A stretch of DNA of 64,000 nt from Paenibacillus sp. J45TS6 (lineage in GTDB: Bacteria; Bacillota; Bacilli; Paenibacillales; Paenibacillaceae), in NCBI RefSeq assembly GCF_018403285.1, contig NZ_BOSJ01000016.1:1-64000 (forward strand). The letters are read 5' to 3'. The notes beneath the pieces were generated by a model, which was given only the letters and a program-made list of their open reading frames with translations, made no database searches and was not told the DNA's origin. Below are positions 54,733-64,000 of this stretch, in pieces. Both the position numbers and the translations under genes were made by a program. Every line of letters starts with the position of its first letter. Position 1 is the stretch's first letter.

Positions 54733-55586
54733 TAGCGCCCACCTCCCTTGTAACTGTCTTGCCATGAAAGCATGCGATGTTCCAGCCATCTGATTAAAGA
54801 ATCAGACAATTTCCCAACGACTGCAAATACGATAATACCGACGAACACAACCGATGTTAAAGAAAATGACCGAGCATCAATGATGATGTATCCAATACCG
54901 GAACTCGAACCCATGAGTTCGGCCACAACGAGTCCAAGCCATGCAACCCCAATGGATAAACGGATACCGAGAAAAATATTAGGCAGTGCCGCCGGCACAA
55001 TTAACTTCCAGATCAGCTCCCATCTACTGAACTCCAGGACTCGGGCAACATCAAAGAGTTTGTTATCTACCGAACGGATTCCAAGAAACGTATTAACGTA
55101 AAGCGGGAAAAAGGCTCCCTTTGCGATCAATAAAATTTTGGAAGTTTCCCCAAAACCAAACCATAAAATAAACAAAGGGGCGATCGCTAAATGGGGCAAC
55201 GTCCGCAGCATCTGCAGAGAAGGATCAACAAGCCGCTCTGCCCGGTAGGAAAAACCGACCCATACTCCTGCTGCAAGTCCTAGCCCTCCTCCAAGAATAA
55301 ATCCAAGAAAGGCTCTCCCTGCTGAAATGCCGAGGTTTGAAGCCAATTCACCGGAAAGAATCATGGCAACCAGTTCATTCCAGATAACACTTGGTGTAGG
55401 GAGAAGCACGGGATTAAGTAAGCCTAGTGAACCCGCAATCTGCCATATTGCAATCAGAAGTAAGGGTACAGACCAACCCAAAGCAATATTAATCCACCTT
55501 ATTTTCCACCTTTGGTCTTTCTTCTGAAACCATTCGCGGGGGCCTTCCCGCTTCTTCGCTAATTTACTAACACTATTTTGAAGCAT
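54732..55586 (-). CDS. ssuC: sulfonate ABC transporter permease (first copy)
   Basis: 284 residues; EAA loop SRWELIWKLIVPAALPNIFLGIRLSIGVAW and shared segments YVNTFLGIRSVD, LFILWFG and SSGIGYII with the next gene. The pair could form a heterodimeric channel. GGGG is the ribosome site. Between ssuA and ssuC2 in the operon. Confidence 0.9.
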   Translation of the reverse strand: MLQNSVSKLAKKREGPREWFQKKDQRWKIRWINIALGWSVPLLLIAIWQIAGSLGLLNPVLLPTPSVIWNELVAMILSGELASNLGISAGRAFLGFILGGGLGLAAGVWVGFSYRAERLVDPSLQMLRTLPHLAIAPLFILWFGFGETSKILLIAKGAFFPLYVNTFLGIRSVDNKLFDVARVLEFSRWELIWKLIVPAALPNIFLGIRLSIGVAWLGLVVAELMGSSSGIGYIIIDARSFSLTSVVFVGIIVFAVVGKLSDSLIRWLEHRMLSWQDSYKGGGR

Positions 55587-55617
55587 GAAAAACGCCCCAT
55601 TTCTTCACATCTGCCTT

Positions 55618-56619
55618 TTATGGCTGAAGTGCTTTTTCGATATACTGATTATCAAATACGCTTTTTACCTCAATTTTTTTACGAATTGTTTTTAGCTCAT
55701 ATTGGAAGTCCGCTGTTTTCTGCTGTTCTTCTATAATCGCATCACTGACCGGAATATTAATCTGTCTAGCTCGATCAAAAGTACCTTTAATCACATCGAC
55801 AGGAATGCCCCGTTCATCCGCATATCTTTGAATCGCCTCGTCTTCATGTTCGTTCTCCCAAGCGAGTGCATCATTCAGCACTTTTAAGTAAAGGGTGACG
55901 AGATCTGGATTTTTGTCAGCAAATTCTTTGCGTACGATATTAAAAGAAGGAGAAAAAATTCCAAGCTTTTCACCATCGGTTAGAATTTTCGCTTTGCCCG
56001 TCAGTGTGTTCAGCGTGATATAAGGATCCCAAGTTGCCCAAGCGTCAACGCTTCCCGATTCAAAAGCGGGCTGAGTCTCATCTGGCTGAAGCTGAATGAC
56101 CTCCACATCAGAGGCGGCGATTCCTTCTGCATTCAGACCTCTATATAGAAAGTTAAATGCATTGCTTCCTTTGGTAACTGCCACTTTCTTACCTTTGAGG
56201 TCACTGATCGACTGCGCCGGACTATCTGCTGGTACAATAATAGCCACGTTGTTTTTTCCTTCCAGGCTTTGAGAGATTACTTTAAAAGAAATATCGGCTG
56301 CTTGTGCTGCAATAATCGGCATATTCCCAAGTCCCGCAAAATCAAGTCGATTCGAGGCCATTGCCTCTGTCATCGGGGGACCGCTTTGAAATTCAGCCCA
56401 TTCTACGGTAACTCCATGCTTAGCAAATTCTTTCTCAAACCACTGTTCTTCGCGTGCCTTTCCAAATAAACCTCCGCTGCCTTGAACTCCGATCCGAACG
56501 ACCGAATCTTGTGTTCCTCCTGCTCCGCTGCTCTGTTTTGTATCTTTTGCACAGCCCGCAATCACGAGTAAAGCCACCAAGAATAATGTAAAAGTCCAGA
56601 CTCTCTTTTTCATGTTCAT
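55618..56619 (-). CDS. ssuA: sulfonate/taurine-type substrate-binding lipoprotein
   Basis: 333 residues; lipobox LVIAGCAKD with Cys ~23, then an SSG linker and an NMT1/SsuA class II binding protein fold (VRIGVQGSGGLFGKAREEQWFEKEFAKHGVTVEWAEFQSGPPMTEA; SNAFNFLYRGLNAEG). It delivers an aliphatic sulfonate or similar anion to the permease pair. Ribosome site GGGGAGAGG. Follows ssuB by about 35 nt. Confidence 0.9.
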   Translation of the reverse strand: MNMKKRVWTFTLFLVALLVIAGCAKDTKQSSGAGGTQDSVVRIGVQGSGGLFGKAREEQWFEKEFAKHGVTVEWAEFQSGPPMTEAMASNRLDFAGLGNMPIIAAQAADISFKVISQSLEGKNNVAIIVPADSPAQSISDLKGKKVAVTKGSNAFNFLYRGLNAEGIAASDVEVIQLQPDETQPAFESGSVDAWATWDPYITLNTLTGKAKILTDGEKLGIFSPSFNIVRKEFADKNPDLVTLYLKVLNDALAWENEHEDEAIQRYADERGIPVDVIKGTFDRARQINIPVSDAIIEEQQKTADFQYELKTIRKKIEVKSVFDNQYIEKALQP

Positions 56620-56654
56620 TCCTCTCCCCTAGGTTCAATAGTGACTTTACCGGT

Positions 56655-57431
56655 TTATATCCCTGCTCCCGCATCGAGTTCAGGTTCTTCCCCTTTTTCA
56701 AATTCTCGCAGCACTTTTGCTCTAAGCTCTTGAAATGAAGACCCGGTTCTTTTCCGAGGGAAAGGTAAATCAATCGGCTGAATGGACCGGATCTGACCCG
56801 GTCTCGGATTCATAATGACAACTCTTTCTCCCAGGAAAACAGCTTCATCGAGATCATGAGTAACGAATATCATGGTTGTGCGATTTCTCTGCCAGATATC
56901 TAAAAGTACTTCCTGCATATGAGATCTTGTAAATGCATCTAGTGCTCCAAAAGGTTCATCGAGCAAAAGCACGTCTGGCTCACGAAGCAGTGCTCTTGCA
57001 ATCGCCACACGTTGCGCCATGCCTCCGGATAGCTCCCTAGGGTAAGATTGTTCAAAACCTTCCAAACGAACCAGTTCAATTAGTTCAGATACCTTCTTGC
57101 GAACATCCGGTTTTTTCAGTGATAAATTTCCGGCAATGTTCTTCTCTACATTCAGCCACGGAAATAAGCGCGGCTCCTGAAAAATAAATCCTTTTTGAAT
57201 ACTTGGTCCCTTAATGGGCTCTTCATTCAGCAAGACTTTTCCTTCATATGAAGTGTCGAGTCCTGCAATGATTTTGAGCAGTGTACTTTTACCGCATCCG
57301 CTTGGGCCGATCATGGTTAGGAATTCTCCTTTCCGAACTTGTAGATCAATCTGATGGAGCGCTACTACATCTCCTGCTGGTGCACGAAAGACCTTATTCA
57401 GCTGCTCGATCCGCAGTGTACTGGTTGTCAT
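56655..57431 (-). CDS. ssuB: sulfonate ABC transporter ATPase
   Basis: 258 residues from the ATG at 57431 behind TAGGGGG; the longer reading frame upstream is hydrophobic leader without a ribosome site. [32 protein letters not shown] and VTHDLDEA are the Walker, signature and H-loop motifs of the SsuB/TauB group. First gene of ssuB-A-C-C-monooxygenase, with a promoter at 57649-57677. Confidence 0.9.
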   Translation of the reverse strand: MTTSTLRIEQLNKVFRAPAGDVVALHQIDLQVRKGEFLTMIGPSGCGKSTLLKIIAGLDTSYEGKVLLNEEPIKGPSIQKGFIFQEPRLFPWLNVEKNIAGNLSLKKPDVRKKVSELIELVRLEGFEQSYPRELSGGMAQRVAIARALLREPDVLLLDEPFGALDAFTRSHMQEVLLDIWQRNRTTMIFVTHDLDEAVFLGERVVIMNPRPGQIRSIQPIDLPFPRKRTGSSFQELRAKVLREFEKGEEPELDAGAGI

Positions 57432-57648
57432 CGAAGAACCCCCTAACTCGAGTATATAAATTAATCTTACCTGTTTAGTAGGATAAAAGGGTAAAAAAAA
57501 GAGAGACACAACGCATTATAGGTGCATGACGAAAAAAGCACCTCAAAAAAATAAAAAAAGCGTGATATCTCCAGTTGTCTGGTCGATTCGCTATTCTATT
57601 GTCATTTCACAAAATGAAACATCCTTCATTCTGTCTGATCTGTCGTTT
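57432..57648 (-). promoter_or_regulatory. long leader of the ssu operon
   Basis: About 200 nt between promoter and ssuB. It contains an inverted repeat AGGTGC-N12-GCACCT (57520-57543), a T-rich tract and a second TATAAT-like box (57515-57520). No S-box (SAM riboswitch) core is visible; the leader could hold a CymR-type site or an attenuator. Confidence 0.35.
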
Positions 57649-57677
57649 ATTTTATCAACAGTAAAAATGGTTGTCAA
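57649..57677 (-). promoter_or_regulatory. sigma-A promoter of the ssu operon
   Basis: Perfect TTGACA, 17-nt spacer and TAAAAT on the minus strand. Confidence 0.75.
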
Positions 57678-57694
57678 TCCTTTTTTTTACATAT

Positions 57695-57735
57695 AAAAGG
57701 TGCTGATACCTCGATCAGGGCATCAGCACCTTTCT
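57695..57735. terminator. bidirectional terminator of the secreted-protein gene
   Basis: AAAGGTGCTGAT pairs with ATCAGCACCTTT with inner CCT/AGG; A/T-rich ends. Confidence 0.88.
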
Positions 57736-57736
57736 T

Positions 57737-60553
57737 TTATTTTACAACAACAATCACTTTATCCGTTACCGTATTTCCGGACTCGTTACTAAGCTCTGCA
57801 TAATACTCATATGTTCCTTCCGGACGATTCGTAATAGCAGACACTGCACGCTGGGCATTCGGCGTCTGCACGCTTAATGATTGGGTATCGATAAGCTCGC
57901 CATTCTCATATAAACGGTAAGAAGTTGCATTTGTGCCCCACCATAGATTCATCTCTACCTTATAGTTACCGTCATGATCCCAGTTATCATGAGAAAGTAC
58001 GGCCTTTCCTGGATTTGCATCGGTAACTATAACGACAATGGAAGTGGATGCCCTAGTACCGTAGCTGTTCGTCAGTTCGCTCGTATAGGTATAAGTTCCG
58101 TTTGATTTTCCAGTAATCGATGTTACAGCAGACTGTCTTTCTGGCGTACGATCACTGATTTTCTGTGTATCAATAAGGATGCCATTCTCGTATAATTTGT
58201 ATTCTGTCCCGTTGTTTCCCCACCACAAATTCATCGTAATCTCATAACTTCCATCATTTAGTCCATTGTCATGTCCGTTATTGCTCGAAAGTATAGCTTG
58301 TCCTGGTACTCCTTCAGCGAGAACAGGTTCTTCCGGTTCTTCTGGTACTTCAGGTGTTTCAGGTTCCGTACTTTCCGCAAGTGTAATATCGCTGAGTCCT
58401 CTAGGTTTTAACTGATATACTCCGCGAAAAATAGCTGATACTCCTGTCAAGTTCACTTTATCTCCCGCTTGATACGGAAAGTTGTCCATCGTGATCCCCG
58501 TACGAGCGTCAATTCTCACATGATTCGTTTGCTCCCCTACCGCATCAAATTCAAATGATCCTGCAGGAGATGCACTAACCATGTTTTCAATCGTAACTCC
58601 ATTCAGTTGTACTAACTGACCTTGTGTGTCTTCCCCTAAAGTAACCACCGGTTTCGCACTAGGAACATTACCGTCACCTATTTTTTCAATGGATTCAATT
58701 TCATCTAGTTCTAGCTCTGTATTATATAAGGTTAATTTCGCCTTTATCTTCACCTTATCCCCAATATTAAATCCGCTTTGCGTTTGATACACATATATAC
58801 CAGCGGTATCATCCTGTAAATAAAAGGCTTGTCCTCCAAAGGTACCCGGCTGCGTCGTCACTACCCCTTCGACCATAACCTGAGTACCCTCGCTTTTCGT
58901 TCTCGCTTCACTAATCGTTAAGAGAGTAAGCTCAGGCGTTTGACCTCCGTCTTCAGGAAGAGCCTCTACAGGAACATTCGCAATCGTAACCGGCGTTGTC
59001 ACCAGATTGGAACCGTTCAATCTGAGCCTCAAATTCGCTGCTCCGGTTGTACCTGGTTTGATCTGTACAGTAATGTCCTTTGTCGCTATGCCTTTACTAT
59101 TCGCCGTCAAGCTGAATGTCTGACTATAACCATAAGCACTTGGCCAGGACAGGTCTGCATTTTGAACTTTCGCAACTTGTGTTCCGCCTGTCGTATAGAT
59201 ACCTGCACTATACCCAGATACCGTGCTGTTTGGCGCAAGATTATTCACCACTACACGGATTTGGAAAACTTCGCTGTTAGGAAGCTGACTTTGATGCACA
59301 AAACTATATAACGGGTTGGAAGGAGCTGCTACGTTACTTCCGTAAGACCCCGCTTTAAAAGTAGATGGATCCCACCATTTATATCCGGCAGCAGGCTGAG
59401 ACCACGGTTCTGATTGTGGTTCTGTAGAAGCAGCGGGAACCTCAAACGGCAACACGGCTGTTGGCTGATCGAGTGCAAGACCGTCTACTTCCGTAAAATC
59501 AGAATAAGCCTCATCTTCGGAAAGCCAGTTTACTAGATTAACTAAGAGAGTCGCATCATCTTGCTCTTTAAAACCATCATATGTCGTTTTTTTACTCCCA
59601 TTTTCCTCACGAACGTATTTAGGAGTGGCATCCTCGACTGGCGAAGAATCTCCAATGAAGGCTGCTTTACCAAGCCCTGCTTTAGATACAGCCACATAAG
59701 GTCCTTCTTCTATTCCGCCACCGTTATATACACCTTGGTCAACGGCATTGCCCCAAGCCGCATTTGTCTTCGGTAAATATACAATTCCTTTGGCTTTTGT
59801 TGGATCTATAATGGCTAGTGTCGAGCCTGCATGCATGGCTACTGTCGATACCCCTTCGGTTATCCCAAATGATTGACTTGGAGCAACGATATTGTTCGCC
59901 GTGACATCACCTAGCGCATTGTAACGGAATCTTACACCAAAGTTCTCAGCAAGCCAGTCCGAACTGACTACGCCCTGCATCGCTGCTGAATTTTTCTCCT
60001 CTATACTCATTCCTTTTGTTGGGTCTGTAAAGGCCCCCCTGCGGTATCCATTAATGGACTCAGAACCGTCCCAGCGGTTTTTGTTCCGATCCGCATTATA
60101 GTGATCACCAATGAAAAAGATACTTCCACCTTGATCCACATATTGTTCCATTGCAATTTGTTCGCTTTGTTTAAAGGGTATATTCGGCTCTGCAACGACA
60201 AAAACATCATAATCGGAGAGATCTGATAGCGTGATTGGAGTCGACTTACGGAGTTCTTTTACATAATAACCATCTGAAGCAAGCGCATTGCCGAAATCGG
60301 AGAATCCTCCATCAATGACCCAATCCGCTGCTCCTGCCGTCTGTGCATGGGTATTGTCAAACAATACCTTCTTACCCGCATTTTCATTAACTACTTTTGC
60401 ATGAATATAAGGTGCGGGATCTTGTGCGCTCTCTGCTTGAACAATAGGCGTAATGTCAGCTGACCATCCTGTCTGAACAGATAGCGCTAATGCAGCTGCC
60501 ACCACATATTTAAAAAAGCGACTTCCTCGAATCTTCTTCCGTATTGTCCCCAT
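57737..60553 (-). CDS. large secreted multidomain protein (DUF4350/GATase-like, OB-fold, ChiA_N-like repeats)
   Basis: 938 residues with a signal peptide (KKIRG...FFKYVVAAALALSVQTGWSA). Residues ~50-350 look like a DUF4350/GldG-type domain (VLFDNTHAQTAGAADWVIDGGFSDF, DYDVFVVAEPNIPF, GGSIFFIGDHYNADRNKNRWD). A spacer region (~380-530) is beta-rich. At ~545-725 two OB-fold units of the YhcR-nuclease N-terminal type follow (SEARTKSEGTQVMVEGVVTTQPGTF). The last ~180 residues are two ChiA_N-like repeats (NLWWGNNGTEYKLYENG and NLWWGTNATSYRLYENG). No nuclease catalytic domain is seen. Possibly a cell-surface or extracellular binding protein. AGGAGGG precedes the ATG. Confidence 0.8.
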   Translation of the reverse strand: MGTIRKKIRGSRFFKYVVAAALALSVQTGWSADITPIVQAESAQDPAPYIHAKVVNENAGKKVLFDNTHAQTAGAADWVIDGGFSDFGNALASDGYYVKELRKSTPITLSDLSDYDVFVVAEPNIPFKQSEQIAMEQYVDQGGSIFFIGDHYNADRNKNRWDGSESINGYRRGAFTDPTKGMSIEEKNSAAMQGVVSSDWLAENFGVRFRYNALGDVTANNIVAPSQSFGITEGVSTVAMHAGSTLAIIDPTKAKGIVYLPKTNAAWGNAVDQGVYNGGGIEEGPYVAVSKAGLGKAAFIGDSSPVEDATPKYVREENGSKKTTYDGFKEQDDATLLVNLVNWLSEDEAYSDFTEVDGLALDQPTAVLPFEVPAASTEPQSEPWSQPAAGYKWWDPSTFKAGSYGSNVAAPSNPLYSFVHQSQLPNSEVFQIRVVVNNLAPNSTVSGYSAGIYTTGGTQVAKVQNADLSWPSAYGYSQTFSLTANSKGIATKDITVQIKPGTTGAANLRLRLNGSNLVTTPVTIANVPVEALPEDGGQTPELTLLTISEARTKSEGTQVMVEGVVTTQPGTFGGQAFYLQDDTAGIYVYQTQSGFNIGDKVKIKAKLTLYNTELELDEIESIEKIGDGNVPSAKPVVTLGEDTQGQLVQLNGVTIENMVSASPAGSFEFDAVGEQTNHVRIDARTGITMDNFPYQAGDKVNLTGVSAIFRGVYQLKPRGLSDITLAESTEPETPEVPEEPEEPVLAEGVPGQAILSSNNGHDNGLNDGSYEITMNLWWGNNGTEYKLYENGILIDTQKISDRTPERQSAVTSITGKSNGTYTYTSELTNSYGTRASTSIVVIVTDANPGKAVLSHDNWDHDGNYKVEMNLWWGTNATSYRLYENGELIDTQSLSVQTPNAQRAVSAITNRPEGTYEYYAELSNESGNTVTDKVIVVVK

Positions 60554-60639
60554 CTTTTCCCTCCTATAATGTTAATATTTGTATATACCCTATTATTCTA
60601 GCAACTATACATTAAAAATATTGCTACTTTATGTAAAAT

Positions 60640-60691
60640 AAAAAAAACAGAAAGAGTGAGCGCTATTGCATGCTCATTCCTTCTGTTTTTT
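60640..60691 (-). terminator. terminator of the dual-ATPase gene
   Basis: AAAACAGAAGGAATGAGC and its partner GCTCACTCTTTCTGTTTT (one or two mismatches) across ~9 nt, followed on the minus strand by TTTTTTT. Confidence 0.88.
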
Positions 60692-60712
60692 CTACAATTC
60701 GTTATAAGCTTC

Positions 60713-62449
60713 TTATCCCTTAGGAACTGCAACAAAATGACCTTTGGATACTTCCACAAGTTCCGACTGTAATAGATTATATTTATCGGCACTTGTTTGT
60801 TCTTCTAATAGTTTGCGAGTTTTTTTAGATTCAATTTTGGGGTCAGGCACCGGAATGGCTGCAAGTAGAGATTTCGTATATTCATGCTGCGGATTAGCAT
60901 ATAGTTCTTCACTTTCCGCAAGTTCCACAATTTTCCCTGCATACATCACAGCCACCCGGTCACTGATATGTTTAACCATCGACAGATCATGCGCGATAAA
61001 TAAATAGGTGAGTCCCAGCTTATGCTGCAAATCTTCAAGCAGTTCCACGACTTGAGACTGAATGGATACATCGAGTGCAGATAAGGGTTCATCACATACT
61101 AGAAATTTAGGTTCCACAGCTAACGCACGGGCAATACCAATACGCTGTCTTTGTCCGCCAGAGAATTCATGAGGATAACGCTCTGCAAAAGAAGGCTCCA
61201 GACCTACAAGATCCAGCAGCTCTTCGACTCGCTTTTTACGAGCCTCTTTACTTCCGCTCATATGATGAACATCCATGGATTCACCAATAATGTCCATGAT
61301 CTTGAATCTGGGGTTGAGTGAAGCATAGGGATCTTGGAATATCATCTGCATATGTCTGCGCATCATCTTCATTTCTTTCCCATTTAAACGATGGATCGGC
61401 ATGCCTTGATATAATACTTCTCCTGCCGTAGGTTCATGCAGCCGTAAAATGGATCTTCCGGTCGTCGACTTACCAGAACCGGATTCACCTACTACGCCTA
61501 GTGTTTCCCCAGGTGCAATATGAAAACTAATATTATCTACAGCCTTAACGATCTGTCCTCTGCCCATATTAAAATATTGTTTGAGTCCCGTTACTTCGAG
61601 CAGCGGTTCCTTGCTTGTATTAAGAATAAGGGAAGCGGGCTTCGGTTTCTTCTTCTCATCTAGACGAGGGAGTGCATGTAAAAGTTTTTGAGTATAAGGA
61701 TGCTTCGCTTCCTCGAAAATTTCTTCCGTCGTACCTGTCTCTACTACTTCCCCATTCTTCATGACCACAACGCGATCACACATCCCTGCTACGACTCCAA
61801 GATCGTGGGTGATGAGTATAATAGAGGTTCCAAATTTTTCTTGCATATGTTTCATGACATTCAGAATTTGAGCTTGAATCGTTACATCGAGAGCCGTAGT
61901 CGGTTCATCAGCAATCAGCAAAGTAGGACGGCACGCAAGCGCAATAGCAATCATCGCGCGCTGTCTCATCCCCCCAGAAAATTCATGCGGATACTGGTTA
62001 TACCTAGTCTCACTATCCCTTATACCGACTAACTTCAACATTTCAATCGCTTCTTGCTTCGCTTCTTTTCTCGATAATTTGCGATGTTTTTTTAAACTTT
62101 CAGCAATTTGTTTTCCTACTTTTAAGGTAGGGTTAAGTGAAGTCATCGGATCCTGAAATATCATTCCTATATCTCTTCCCCGAATGGATTCCATCTCTTT
62201 TTCTGTTTTATGAGCCAAATTTTGACCCATAAATAGGATCTCGCCATCTTTCATCTGAGCAGGAGGTGTGGGAAGCAATCGCATAATGGAACGAGCAGTC
62301 ACACTCTTACCGCTCCCTGACTCCCCAACAATGCCAAGTGTCTCTCCTTTTTTTAGTTCAAAACTAACCCCTTTAACGGCTTCAAACTCTCTTTCCTGAT
62401 TCAAAAAAGAGACTCTTAAGTCTTTTACTTTTAAAATACTAGCATCCAT
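60713..62449 (-). CDS. dual-domain oligopeptide/nickel-type ABC ATPase
   Basis: 578 residues from the ATG at 62449 behind AGGTG; an earlier GTG overlaps the site. Two ABC domains in one chain (OppD-OppF fusion, as in GsiA): [22 protein letters not shown] and [12 protein letters not shown] at ~39-180, then [22 protein letters not shown] and [11 protein letters not shown] at ~325-470. Lies divergent from an OppB-like permease gene in the window's last 1.5 kb and probably powers it. Confidence 0.9.
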   Translation of the reverse strand: MDASILKVKDLRVSFLNQEREFEAVKGVSFELKKGETLGIVGESGSGKSVTARSIMRLLPTPPAQMKDGEILFMGQNLAHKTEKEMESIRGRDIGMIFQDPMTSLNPTLKVGKQIAESLKKHRKLSRKEAKQEAIEMLKLVGIRDSETRYNQYPHEFSGGMRQRAMIAIALACRPTLLIADEPTTALDVTIQAQILNVMKHMQEKFGTSIILITHDLGVVAGMCDRVVVMKNGEVVETGTTEEIFEEAKHPYTQKLLHALPRLDEKKKPKPASLILNTSKEPLLEVTGLKQYFNMGRGQIVKAVDNISFHIAPGETLGVVGESGSGKSTTGRSILRLHEPTAGEVLYQGMPIHRLNGKEMKMMRRHMQMIFQDPYASLNPRFKIMDIIGESMDVHHMSGSKEARKKRVEELLDLVGLEPSFAERYPHEFSGGQRQRIGIARALAVEPKFLVCDEPLSALDVSIQSQVVELLEDLQHKLGLTYLFIAHDLSMVKHISDRVAVMYAGKIVELAESEELYANPQHEYTKSLLAAIPVPDPKIESKKTRKLLEEQTSADKYNLLQSELVEVSKGHFVAVPKG

Positions 62450-62507
62450 AATGTTCACCTACCAATGATGTTTTCTTGAAGCTATGTAAAATTTATACTT
62501 GGAAAGA

Positions 62508-62536
62508 TTGACTTTTTAAACAGTGGTAAATAAAAT
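62508..62536 (+). promoter_or_regulatory. sigma-A promoter of the permease gene
   Basis: TTGACT, 17-nt spacer and TAAAAT, followed at 62573 by an AAGGAGG ribosome site. Confidence 0.65.
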
Positions 62537-62588
62537 ATACTATATTGATCGGAATTAATCAATTTAAACCGAAAGGAGGCCAAAACCG

Positions 62589-64000
62589 TGGAGATTGCGA
62601 GAAAAAAACAACCAAGTCCTTCAACAGAGCTTTTCCGTCTATCAGACATCATTAGTGAAACTTACAAGAAGATAAGGGTTCGTCCTGCCTATTCGTTCTT
62701 CCTCTTTGTTGTTGGATTTCCGGTTCATTTGTTTGTTTTGTTTTACTATTTATTCTATCGTAATCGATCTATCTCCACTGAAATCAGCACACAAGTGCAA
62801 CAGGAATTGAATGAAGCCAATTTCTATAATGAGTTAGTAGAGCGGTACACTTTGCAATTAGCACGTAAACATGCCTTTTTCGATCAATCAGGGTCCGCTA
62901 AACAGATTCAAGAAACAGCAGAGAAGTGGGCGAACGATGCGCGTCTAGAGAAACAGGAAGAACTTATACGACTCCGCCTTGAGGAACGAGGACTTGAGAA
63001 ACCTTCCTACGATCAAACTTTTCAAACACTAGTACATAACCCGCTGTTTCTTATCTTATCTTTTCTTCCCGGGATTCTAATGTATATGGTGATTCTGCTT
63101 TACAGTAATCCGTATACCAAATATGTAATGGAACGTTTCGTAATGACGATCTTCGTTATTATGGGTGTTGTCGTTATTGTCTTCACTCTCCTTTACATGT
63201 CACCTTTTGATCCAGCTGCCAACATTCTTGGAGAAGGTGCAACAAAAGAGCAGATAGCGAACTTCAACCATATTTATGGACTGGATCAAGGCTATCTTAG
63301 CCAGCTGTGGAGCAACATGAAAGGGATTGCTTTGTTTGATCTCGGAACTTCCTATACAGGGAATGAAGATGTTGCCGCAAGCATTGCACGTAAGTTTCCG
63401 ATTACGCTGACACTTACGCTCATCTCGCTCTTCTTTTCTGTACTTATTGCGATACCTGTGGGTATCATCTCGGCAACAAAACCAAATTCATTTTTTGATT
63501 ATACGTTCATGTTTATTGCACTGCTCGGACTATCCATTCCGAACTTCTGGCAAGGGCTCATCTTTATTCTGAACTTTTCCATTAAACTGGGCTGGCTGCC
63601 CGCCACCTATAGTCCAGAAAATGCGGCTTCCATCATTATGCCGGTCGTTGTACTCGGTACAGGACTTACGGCTGCTGTAGCACGGATGACGAGATCATCT
63701 ACCCTCGAAGTCATTCATGAAGATTATATTATTACAGCCAAAGCAAAAGGTCTTAGTCGCCGAGTTGTCCTTTGGAGACATGCAGTAGGCAATGCCATTA
63801 TTCCGATTATTACGGTGATTGGTCTTCAATTCGGCGGGATGCTTGGGGGAGCAGCGGTCACAGAGAAGGTATTCAACATTAGCGGGATTGGTAGTTACAT
63901 TGTTGATAAACAGTTTATTCCCGATATTCCCGGTATACTGGGCGGTGTTGTATACACGGCGATTACCATCTCCATTGTCAATGTTTTCATCGACATCTTG
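62589..64000 (+). CDS. OppB/DppB-type ABC transporter permease with long N-terminal extension (partial)
   Basis: 470 codons in the window from a GTG 9 nt behind AAGGAGG; no stop before the window ends. The core permease (~195 on: VIVFTLLYMSPFDPAANILGEGATKEQI, and LTLTLISLFFSVLIAIPVGI; EAA loop VLWRHAVGNAIIPIITVIG) is typical of BPD_transp_1 (OppB). Before it come about 190 residues that normal OppB proteins (~310 total) lack, with a hydrophobic helix (FFLFVVGFPVHLFVLFYYLFY), a polar, charged helical region and another helix. Divergent from the dual ATPase. Confidence 0.85.

Noticed and set aside
57432-57648. SAM riboswitch (S-box) in the ssu leader
   Set aside because: None of the conserved S-box core sequences is found; only a short inverted repeat is visible.

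Overview
The window is a 64 kb stretch of a low-GC Gram-positive (Bacillales) chromosome, most likely Paenibacillus or a close relative. This rests on a complete bacillibactin-type dhb operon with Fur boxes, meso-diaminopimelate dehydrogenase, strong AGGAGG/GGGGG ribosome-binding sites, TTG/GTG starts and ChiA_N-like repeats in a secreted protein. The genus is an inference; no rRNA or tRNA gene is visible.

Layout. At 1-130 lies the right end of an IS30-family insertion sequence, which has cut off the 3' part of an acetyltransferase gene. From 0.4 to 24 kb the content is mostly single genes and short operons: phosphotransferases, GNATs, Nudix hydrolases, an NhaC antiporter, FMN reductase, tiny membrane proteins, two SDRs, ddh, a branched-chain aminotransferase with a divergent LysR regulator, a PAS-chemoreceptor-like protein, a diguanylate cyclase and glutaminase. 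A 794-residue protein at 5.9-8.3 kb appears to carry two isoprenoid-synthase domains in tandem. From 24 to 29 kb there is a two-component system plus MacB/Bce-type ABC transporter, with a perfect inverted repeat upstream of the transporter genes. From 31 to 36 kb there are a second ABC transporter with a divergent winged-helix regulator and a MarR-MFS efflux pair with a clear operator.

From 36 to 51 kb lies the siderophore locus: dhbA-C-E-B-F and an mbtH gene on the minus strand behind a Fur box, then after an ATPase and a Nudix gene a Fur-box-controlled ferric-siderophore binding lipoprotein. The two adenylation domains of DhbF carry specificity residues for glycine and threonine, so the predicted product is the cyclic trimer of 2,3-dihydroxybenzoyl-Gly-Thr (bacillibactin). 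From 51 to 57.5 kb there is an EamA exporter with a (Asn-Gln)7 tail and an organosulfur uptake operon (ssuB-A-C-C plus an NtaA/DszA-like monooxygenase). The window ends with a large secreted multidomain protein and divergent oligopeptide/nickel-type ABC transporter genes. The last of these, an OppB-like permease with a long N-terminal extension, runs off the edge.

Most genes are flanked by clear Rho-independent terminators, so transcription units can be read with reasonable confidence. The best candidates for something new are the tandem isoprenoid-synthase protein, a 39-bp dispersed intergenic repeat, and several uncharacterised palindromic operators.
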